Positions 57,980 to 64,000 of a stretch of DNA of 64,000 nt are shown here, piece by piece. Origin of the DNA: Paenibacillus rigui (GTDB lineage: Bacteria; Bacillota; Bacilli; Paenibacillales; NBRC-103111); NCBI RefSeq assembly GCF_002234615.1, contig NZ_NMQW01000053.1, forward strand, positions 53,573 through 117,572. The letters are read 5' to 3'. Within the stretch, counting starts at the first letter, position 1. Each line of letters begins with the position of its first letter. Under the pieces are notes generated by a model. The model saw only the letters and a list, made by a program, of their open reading frames with translations. It ran no database searches and was not told the origin of the DNA. The translations under genes were made by a program, and so were the position numbers.

Positions 57980-59871
57980 AAAAGCTGTTCGCCTTCCTCA
58001 AGCCTTACCGGCTGCCGATCGGCTTCGTGCTGGCGCTTGTATTTTTGCAGTCGCTGTCGGATTTATATTTGCCGACCTTGATGTCGGACATTGTTGACCA
58101 CGGGATTGTACAGGGGGATACGTCGTACATTTTTAAAATCGGCGGCTTTATGCTGCTCGTCGCTGCGGCCGGCGGGCTGTGCTCCATTGCGGCAAGCTAT
58201 TTTTCCGCGAAGGTAGCGGCAGGCTTCGGCAAGCTGCTGCGCGGCAAAGTGTTCACCCACGTGGAAAATTTCTCGCTGCAGGAGTTCGATAAGCTTGGTA
58301 CGGCATCGCTGATTACCCGGACAACGAATGATATTACCCAGGTGCAGCAGGTACTGACGATGATGATGCGGATGATGGTCAGTGCGCCAATGATGTGTAT
58401 CGGAGGAATTATTATGGCGGTTTCCAAGGACGCCAAGCTATCCCTTGTCATCGTTGCGGTCATCCCGGTGCTGGCTGCGGCTATCTTCCTTATTGCGCGC
58501 CAGGGTATGCCGTTGTTCAAAGCGCAGCAAAAGAAGCTGGACCATCTCAATCTGGTCCTCCGGGAAGGATTGACCGGCATTCGCGTCATCCGTTCCTTTA
58601 ACCGGATCGAGCACGAGCAGACGCGTTTCCGCGCGGCCAATCGCGATCTGACCGATACGGCGACCAAAGTCAACCGCATCATGGCAGCGATGATGCCTGT
58701 GATGATGCTCGTCATGAATTTGGCCTCCGTCGCAATCGTTTGGTTCGGGGGCATTCGCATCGACGGAGGGCATATGCAGGTCGGGGATTTGATGGCTTTT
58801 TTGCAATATGCGATGCAGATCATGTTTTCCCTGATTATGGTATCGATGATGTTCGTTATGATCCCGCGCGCATCCGTATCGGCGGCCCGAATTAATGAAG
58901 TGCTGGATATGGTCCCGGATATGAAGGATGGGGACCGTGCTCATGCCGAACAGGCGCAGCTTCACAAGGGATATGTGGAGTTTCAGGACGTGGCCTTCAG
59001 CTACCCGGGGGCGGAAAAACCAGCCCTATCCGGCATTTCCTTTCATGCCCGACCGGGGGAGACGACGGCGATCATTGGAGGCACGGGATCGGGGAAAACG
59101 ACGCTGATCAGTCTCATTCCACGGTTTTATGATGTAGACCAGGGGCGTATTTTGGTCGATGGGGTTGATGTGCGGGAGCTTCCCCAGGCTGATCTTCGTT
59201 CCAAGATCGGCTTCGTGCCCCAGAAGGCGGTTTTGTTCACCGGAACGATTGCGGATAATATCCGATACGGCAAAGAGGGCGCCACGATGGATGAAATCAA
59301 GCATGCCGCAGAGACCGCGCAAGCGAGCGGCTTTATCGGTGAGATGAAAGATGGCTACGATTCCGTTATCGCCCAAGGCGGCACGAATGTATCCGGAGGG
59401 CAGAAGCAGCGGCTGTCCATCGCTCGCGCGTTGGTGAGGAGGCCGGAAATTTATGTGTTCGACGACAGCTTCTCCGCGCTGGACTTCAAGACGGACGCTT
59501 TGCTCCGCGCTGCTTTGAAGCGGGAGACCGGCGAGGCGACAGTACTGATCGTGGCGCAAAGGGTCACGACCGTGATGGACGCAGACCGGATTATTGTGTT
59601 GGAGGACGGGGAGATCGCCGGTATGGGTACCCATAGGGAGCTGATGAACATCTGTGCGGTATACCGCGAGATTGTTTCCTCGCAGTTGTCGGAGACAGCG
59701 CTGCGGGAAGCGATGGGAGCGGAGGAGGCTGACAGCGGGAACGGTGAAGGAAGCCTCTCCGATGCGGGAGGATCAGCGCAGCAGACGGAAGCTGGTTTCA
59801 CCCTGCGAAATTCAGCGGATGCTTCCGAAGCCGGTTTCGTTTCGCGAAACGCTAAGGAGGGAACGTCATGA
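57976..59871 (+). CDS. Heterodimeric multidrug ABC exporter, subunit with degenerate site
   Basis: This 631-residue protein has six membrane helices (residues about 15-300) fused to one ATPase domain. Walker A reads IIGGTGSGKTTLIS and the signature VSGGQKQR. The catalytic Glu after Walker B is Asp (YVFDDSFSALD) and the H-loop His is Gln (IVAQRVTTV). This asymmetry is the mark of heterodimers such as BmrCD and TM287/288, where only one of two ATP sites is active. A 60-residue Ser/Glu/Ala-rich tail has no clear function. Its last four bases overlap the partner gene. Confidence 0.9.
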   Translation: MKKLFAFLKPYRLPIGFVLALVFLQSLSDLYLPTLMSDIVDHGIVQGDTSYIFKIGGFMLLVAAAGGLCSIAASYFSAKVAAGFGKLLRGKVFTHVENFSLQEFDKLGTASLITRTTNDITQVQQVLTMMMRMMVSAPMMCIGGIIMAVSKDAKLSLVIVAVIPVLAAAIFLIARQGMPLFKAQQKKLDHLNLVLREGLTGIRVIRSFNRIEHEQTRFRAANRDLTDTATKVNRIMAAMMPVMMLVMNLASVAIVWFGGIRIDGGHMQVGDLMAFLQYAMQIMFSLIMVSMMFVMIPRASVSAARINEVLDMVPDMKDGDRAHAEQAQLHKGYVEFQDVAFSYPGAEKPALSGISFHARPGETTAIIGGTGSGKTTLISLIPRFYDVDQGRILVDGVDVRELPQADLRSKIGFVPQKAVLFTGTIADNIRYGKEGATMDEIKHAAETAQASGFIGEMKDGYDSVIAQGGTNVSGGQKQRLSIARALVRRPEIYVFDDSFSALDFKTDALLRAALKRETGEATVLIVAQRVTTVMDADRIIVLEDGEIAGMGTHRELMNICAVYREIVSSQLSETALREAMGAEEADSGNGEGSLSDAGGSAQQTEAGFTLRNSADASEAGFVSRNAKEGTS

Positions 59872-61760
59872 GCGAGCAAAGAAGAGGACCGGGAGGCTTT
59901 GGCGGCGGTCCCGGCGGTCCTGGCGGCAGGCATGGAGGTCCTGCCATAGGGATGCCGGTCCAGAAAGCCAAAGACTTCAAGGGGACGCTCCGCAGGCTGG
60001 CGGGTTACCTCAAGCCGCATCGTTATGCGCTGCTGACCGTGCTGGCTGCGGCGATACTCAGCACCATCTTCAGCACGGTCAGCCCGAAAATTCTCGGCAA
60101 GGCCACAACGAAGCTGTTCGAGGGTCTGATGCTGAAGGTGAAGGGCGTACCGGGCGCCGAGGTGGACTTCGGTTATATCGGGAACATTCTGCTCATCCTT
60201 ATTGTGCTCTACATGGTGAGCTCCATCTTCAGCTACATCCAGCAATATATTATGGCGGGCATCGCGCAGCGAACAGTATCGGACCTGCGTAACGAGGTGA
60301 ACGGGAAGCTGTCCCGGCTGCCGTTGAAATTTTTCGATTCCCGTACGAATGGGGAAATCCTGAGCCGCGTCGTCAATGACGTAGACAATATCAGCAGCAC
60401 GCTGCAGCAAAGCTTGACGCAGCTGATCACTTCGCTCGTCACGGTCGTCGGGGTGATCGTGATGATGCTGACGATCAGTCCGATCCTGACGTTGATCGTC
60501 GTCTTGACGCTGCCGCTCAGCCTGATGGTGACCAAAGGTGTCGCTTCGCGGTCCCAGAAGCATTTCATGGGGCAGCAAAAATCGCTCGGCGAGCTGAATG
60601 GGCACGTCGAGGAAATGTACACCGGACACCGGATCGTGAAGGCGTTTGGCCGCGAAGCCAAGTCCGTCGATACGTTCAACGAGATTAATGAGAGGCTGTA
60701 TCAATCCGGCTGGAAGGCGCAGTTTATTTCGGGGATTATTATGCCGCTCATGAGCTTTGTGAGCAATATCGGTTATGTGCTCGTCAGTGTAGTCGGGGGC
60801 ATTCTGGTGACGAAGCGTTCGATTGAGATTGGTGATATCCAGGCGTTCATCCAGTACACGAGACAGTTTTCGATGCCGATTACGCAGCTGGCCAATATTG
60901 CGAATATTATTCAATCGACCATTGCTTCCGCAGAACGGGTGTTTGAGCTACTTGATGAGCAGGAGGAAGCGGCCGAGACGGCCCATCCTCAGGTGATTCA
61001 GCGGGCGCGGGGCGAAGTGCGGTTCCAGGACGTCCGCTTCGGCTACAAGGAGGATGAGCTGCTCATCGACAGGATGAATATCGATGTGGCATCCGGGCAG
61101 ACGATAGCTATCGTAGGTCCGACAGGGGCAGGGAAAACAACGCTCATTAACCTGCTGATGCGCTTCTACGAGCTGAATGACGGCCGGATCACGATCGACG
61201 GCACGGACATTACCGAGCTGCAGCGGGGCAGACTCCGCAGTCTGTTCGGTATGGTGCTGCAGGACACCTGGCTCTTTAACGGTACGATTCGTGACAACAT
61301 CGCATACGGGCGCGAAGGGGCGACCGAAGAAGATGTGATTCGCGCGGCCCAGGCGGCGCATGCAGATCATTTTATCCGAACGCTCCCCGAAGGCTATGAT
61401 ACGGTCCTGAATGAAGAGGCATCGAATATATCCCAGGGCCAGAAGCAGCTGCTGACGATTGCCCGCGCGATCCTCGCCGATCCGTCCATTCTTATTCTGG
61501 ATGAAGCGACGAGCAGCGTCGATACCCGGACCGAGGTGTTTATCCAGAGGGCGATGAATGAGTTGATGAAAGGCAGAACGAGCTTTGTGATCGCGCACAG
61601 GCTTTCTACGATTCGGGATGCCGATATGATCCTTGTAATGAATAAAGGCACGGTCATCGAGAAAGGGACCCACGAGGAGCTTCTGGCTCAAGGCGGCTTC
61701 TATGCCGATTTATATAACAGTCAATTTATGGGGAAAACTACTCAAAAAGACGTCGGTTAA
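59868..61760 (+). CDS. Heterodimeric multidrug ABC exporter, catalytic subunit
   Basis: This 630-residue protein has a Gly/Pro-rich N-terminus (RRGPGGFGGGPGGPGGRHGG), then six membrane helices and one ATPase domain. Walker A is IVGPTGAGKTTLIN, Walker B ILILDEATSSVD with the catalytic Glu, and the H-loop FVIAHRLSTI is intact. The signature is ISQGQKQ rather than LSGGQ, so it pairs with the partner's degenerate Walker B to make the inactive site. ATGA overlap with the first subunit ensures equal amounts. Probable substrates are hydrophobic drugs. Confidence 0.9.
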   Translation: MSEQRRGPGGFGGGPGGPGGRHGGPAIGMPVQKAKDFKGTLRRLAGYLKPHRYALLTVLAAAILSTIFSTVSPKILGKATTKLFEGLMLKVKGVPGAEVDFGYIGNILLILIVLYMVSSIFSYIQQYIMAGIAQRTVSDLRNEVNGKLSRLPLKFFDSRTNGEILSRVVNDVDNISSTLQQSLTQLITSLVTVVGVIVMMLTISPILTLIVVLTLPLSLMVTKGVASRSQKHFMGQQKSLGELNGHVEEMYTGHRIVKAFGREAKSVDTFNEINERLYQSGWKAQFISGIIMPLMSFVSNIGYVLVSVVGGILVTKRSIEIGDIQAFIQYTRQFSMPITQLANIANIIQSTIASAERVFELLDEQEEAAETAHPQVIQRARGEVRFQDVRFGYKEDELLIDRMNIDVASGQTIAIVGPTGAGKTTLINLLMRFYELNDGRITIDGTDITELQRGRLRSLFGMVLQDTWLFNGTIRDNIAYGREGATEEDVIRAAQAAHADHFIRTLPEGYDTVLNEEASNISQGQKQLLTIARAILADPSILILDEATSSVDTRTEVFIQRAMNELMKGRTSFVIAHRLSTIRDADMILVMNKGTVIEKGTHEELLAQGGFYADLYNSQFMGKTTQKDVG

Positions 61761-61776
61761 CATCACGGAGGGGTTT

Positions 61777-62649
61777 ATGGCGGAAGGGAAAGCGCATAGA
61801 AGAATAACGGTGATCGGGTTTCTGCAGCGGTTTATTTTTATTACGATCGGAGCTGTGATGATGGGGCTGGCGCTGGAAGTATTTCTGGTGCCCAACCAGG
61901 TCATCGACGGAGGCATTGCCGGACTCTCGATCATTATTTCGGAGGTAACGGGGTTGCCTCTAGGTCTGTTTATTTTCGTCCTGAATGTGCCGTTCCTGCT
62001 GCTCGGCTACAAGCAAATCGGCAAAACGTTCGCGATCTCCACTTTATACGGGATTGCGGTCATGTCCATTACGACCTCCTGGCTGCACCATGTCGATGCG
62101 TTCACGAACGAGAAGCTGCTGGCCGTATTGTTCGGAGGGGTCATCCTGGGAGCGGGCGTCGGGCTTGTAATGCGCTTTGGCGGCTCGCTTGACGGGACGG
62201 AGATTGTCGCTATCCTCATCTCCAAAAAAACGAAAATTCCCGTCGGGCAAATTATTATGTTCATTAACGTCTTTATTTTTATTGTGGCGGGCTTTGTGTT
62301 TGGCTGGGATTCGGCGATGTATTCCATCTTTACGTATTACATTGCGTTCAAGCTGATTGATATCGTGGTCGAGGGCTTGAATGAATCCAAGTCGGTGACG
62401 ATCATCTCCAACGATTATGAGGAAATATCGGAAGCGATTATGGACCGGCTGGGGCGCAACACGACGTTTATTTATGCCAAGGGCGGGTACAAGAAAGAAG
62501 ACATTCAGATGATCTACTGTGTCGTTACACGTCTTGAGGTGGCGAAGCTGCGCAGCATCGTCCAGGAAATTGACCGCAGGGCGTTCATTGCGATAGAGCA
62601 TGTGTCGGATGTGATGGGCGGTAATTTTGATAAAGCGGATATCCATTAA
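61777..62649 (+). CDS. YitT family membrane protein
   Basis: This 290-residue protein has five or six membrane helices with the YitT/DUF161 features EVFLVPNQVIDGGIAGLSIIISEVTGLPLG and RFGGSLDGTEIVAILISKKT. It is followed by the C-terminal DUF2179 domain with GRNTTFIYAKGGYKKEDIQMIYCVVTRLEVAKLRSIV. Function is not established for the family. CACGGAGGGG precedes ATG 61777, 16 bases after the ABC gene, so it may be co-transcribed with the exporter. Confidence 0.9.
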   Translation: MAEGKAHRRITVIGFLQRFIFITIGAVMMGLALEVFLVPNQVIDGGIAGLSIIISEVTGLPLGLFIFVLNVPFLLLGYKQIGKTFAISTLYGIAVMSITTSWLHHVDAFTNEKLLAVLFGGVILGAGVGLVMRFGGSLDGTEIVAILISKKTKIPVGQIIMFINVFIFIVAGFVFGWDSAMYSIFTYYIAFKLIDIVVEGLNESKSVTIISNDYEEISEAIMDRLGRNTTFIYAKGGYKKEDIQMIYCVVTRLEVAKLRSIVQEIDRRAFIAIEHVSDVMGGNFDKADIH

Positions 62650-62665
62650 CGATGCCGGCAGGCTG

Positions 62666-62714
62666 CAAAAAAGGGGCGGTTCTGGGTGCACGGATGTGCC
62701 CGGAACCGCTTTTG
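62666..62714 (+). terminator. Terminator after the YitT gene
   Basis: AAAAAGGGGCGGTTC-GGGTGCA pairs with TGCCC-GAACCGCTTTT around CGGA, one bulge per arm, with a short T run. Confidence 0.75.
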
Positions 62715-62782
62715 CTCGCTTGAATTGCACATCAGCCTGAATGGACACAGCCCCAGCAGCCGCCCGGATGCTTGATGGCATG

Positions 62783-62830
62783 AAAAAACAGCTCTCCTGC
62801 AGCAAGGTTGCGGAGGCAGAGCTGTTTTTT
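62783..62830. terminator. Bidirectional terminator
   Basis: AAAAAACAGCTCT pairs with AGAGCTGTTTTTT around a CTGC-containing loop, with A and T runs on either side. It ends the converging transporter gene. Confidence 0.85.
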
Positions 62831-62859
62831 GTGTGATAGTGCAGCGCACCTTGCCGGCG

Positions 62860-63714
62860 TTACAGCTTGATGACCTTGCCGTCAAAGGCTGCTTGCGGCT
62901 CCTTCTGCGGAGCTGGGGCTTCCTGCGCTTTTGTTTTTTTGCTATGCGTGAAATACAGCATCATCCCTGTGAAAAGCACGCCCCCGACGAAATTGCCGAG
63001 CAGTACGGGGATTTGATTCCACAGCCACCAGCCTCCGAAGGAGACGTTGGCTCCATACAGCATGCCGGCCGGAATGACGAACATGTTGACCACCGCGTGC
63101 TCGAAGCCTTGGGCGAAGAAGGTCAGGATCGGCAGCCACATTGCGATAATTTTCCCTGTGGTGGACTGCGAGGTCATGGCCATGACGGCGCCTAGCGTCA
63201 CCATCCAGTTGCACAGAATCGCCTTGATAAATACAGCGAGCAGACCGTCCGTGCCGAGGGCCGCATAGCCGTTCGTTTTGGTTTCGGCCGCTTTGATGAT
63301 CGTTTGCACGATCGCGTTGCTCGTGTGCCCGAAGTTGGTTACCGCGGCATAAAAGAGCGCTGCATAAGCGACCGAGCCGATCAGATGACCGAGAATGACC
63401 CAGGCGAATTGGCGCAGCATCCGGCTTGGCGTCGTTCGCTTGCTGAGCACAGCCAGAGGAATGAGCGCGAAGCTGCCGGTGACCAGCTCGAGTCCGAGCA
63501 GAATAATCATGACGAAGCCGACGGGGAACACAAGGGCGCCGACCAGTCCCGTGTTCGTCTGGGCTGTAGCGGTAAATGCCAGCGTGGTCGCGAAGGCCAG
63601 GATGGCGCCTCCCAAAAATCCGCGAATGAGCATATCCTTCACCGATTGATTCGCTTTATTCTCTCCGGCTTGAATCATCTGCTCAACGACTTGCTCGGGT
63701 TTAATGTAGTCCAT
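62860..63714 (-). CDS. Formate/nitrite transporter (FNT family)
   Basis: This 284-residue membrane protein of six helices has the FNT signature segments: FLGGAILAFATTLAF near the N-terminus, VMIILLGLELVTGSFALIPLAVLSK, KAILCNWMVTLGAVMA and FEHAVVNMFVIPAG. It is probably a NirC-type nitrite channel because it lies just after nirD in the same direction, although formate cannot be excluded. The ATG at 63714 is preceded by AAAGGAGCAGAG. A short CGGG-AAAG-CCCG hairpin (63788-63799) with a T-rich tail separates it from nirD. Confidence 0.9.
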   Translation of the reverse strand: MDYIKPEQVVEQMIQAGENKANQSVKDMLIRGFLGGAILAFATTLAFTATAQTNTGLVGALVFPVGFVMIILLGLELVTGSFALIPLAVLSKRTTPSRMLRQFAWVILGHLIGSVAYAALFYAAVTNFGHTSNAIVQTIIKAAETKTNGYAALGTDGLLAVFIKAILCNWMVTLGAVMAMTSQSTTGKIIAMWLPILTFFAQGFEHAVVNMFVIPAGMLYGANVSFGGWWLWNQIPVLLGNFVGGVLFTGMMLYFTHSKKTKAQEAPAPQKEPQAAFDGKVIKL

Positions 63715-63804
63715 AAATGCTCTGCTCCTTTCATCAGGCCGCCTCGGGCCCGTGTGTGCGCACTTGTGGAGGGTGTGAAAAAAGAAACGGGAAAGCCCGG
63801 CCTT

Positions 63805-63972
63805 TTAGGAGGCCAAGCTGTTTCCTTTTTCCATCAGTAAAACGACGTTGCCTTGCTCATCTACATTCACGGTAAAATGCTGTACACAGCCCTCGTCGGG
63901 CGCTTGAACGAGGCCGTCGTTCAGGTCGATCTTCCAATCGTGCAGCGGGCAATACACATGGTGATCAACAAC
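63805..63972 (-). CDS. nirD: Nitrite reductase small subunit NirD (5' truncated)
   Basis: On the minus strand the last 55 codons encode a Rieske-like domain: HHVYCPLHDWKIDLNDGLVQ with the Cys-x-x-His of the second half, then APDEGCVQHFTVNVDEQGNV, ending MEKGNSLAS and TAA at 63805-63807. NirD forms the assimilatory NADH-nitrite reductase with NirB, which would lie beyond the window. The gene is cut at 63972 by adapter-like bases. No start codon is present, so this is a partial gene. Confidence 0.85.
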   Translation of the reverse strand, partial: VVDHHVYCPLHDWKIDLNDGLVQAPDEGCVQHFTVNVDEQGNVVLLMEKGNSLAS

Positions 63973-64000
63973 CTGTCTCTTATACCCATCTGACGCTTCG
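63973..64000. other. Sequencing adapter sequence (Nextera mosaic end)
   Basis: The last 28 bases begin CTGTCTCTTATAC, then one mismatch, then CATCTGACGCT. This is the Nextera read-1 transposase adapter (reverse complement) with one mismatch over the first 25 bases. It is not genomic and marks a contig end. Confidence 0.92.

Noticed and set aside
59451..60914. 487-codon minus-strand frame opposite the ABC exporter genes
   Set aside because: His/Arg/Gln-rich shadow of two coupled plus-strand ABC genes.

Overview
The window looks like chromosomal DNA of a Paenibacillus-type member of the Bacillota. The evidence is strong AGGAGG-type ribosome binding sites with some TTG/GTG starts, lipobox sugar-binding proteins with CUT1 permeases, a YesM/YesN-type two-component pair, a Bce-type ABC/two-component module, a SleB-type spore-cortex hydrolase, and sites matching the Rex and GlnR/TnrA consensus sequences. 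I saw no prophage, CRISPR array, rRNA or tRNA. The last 28 bases match a sequencing adapter, so position 64000 is probably a contig end.

Layout. 1-7469: end of a LacI-type regulator, then an ABC sugar importer, a D-2-hydroxyacid dehydrogenase and a GH31 alpha-xylosidase, probably one alpha-xyloside operon. 7489-13097: a cytosolic sulfatase, pirin and DoxX genes sharing an MhqR-like operator, an SDR39U1-type epimerase, and a repair pair (alkyltransferase-like protein plus Fe-S uracil-DNA glycosylase). 13101-16580: secreted asparaginase with a GlnR/TnrA box, and a ParM-like actin with a small acidic-tailed partner. 16823-21157: MarR regulator divergent from an SDR and an aldo-keto reductase with three evenly spaced operators, a decayed stretch, and a frameshifted ferric-reductase-like membrane gene. 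21349-24469: Rex-controlled yjlC-ndh, then a HigB/Xre toxin-antitoxin pair behind a 48-bp perfect palindrome.

24502-33844: BceRS-BceAB-like resistance module, chromate transporter, a nuclease-helicase fusion and an orphan PaaX-like regulator. 34009-40946: a stalk-PEBP fusion lipid-binding-type protein, SDR, hairpin repeats before a small Ser/Tyr/His/Arg-rich protein, Ser/Thr kinase, MATE pump, DedA protein and adenosine deaminase. 41047-48510: YesMN pair, ABC sugar importer and a second sulfatase, probably a sulfated-glycan locus. 48729-50119: SleB and a DUF2294 protein. 50299-57216: a structured leader, then a Pot-type ABC importer interleaved with a nucleoside hydrolase and an adenine deaminase, best read as a purine nucleoside/base scavenging operon. 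57393-61760: MarR-controlled heterodimeric multidrug ABC exporter. 61777-64000: YitT protein, formate/nitrite transporter, and the end of nirD cut by adapter sequence.

The most notable items are the Pot-type purine operon with its leader, the palindrome-controlled toxin-antitoxin locus, the chromosomal ParM-like pair and the stalk-PEBP fusion. All functions are read from sequence motifs. No database search was run.
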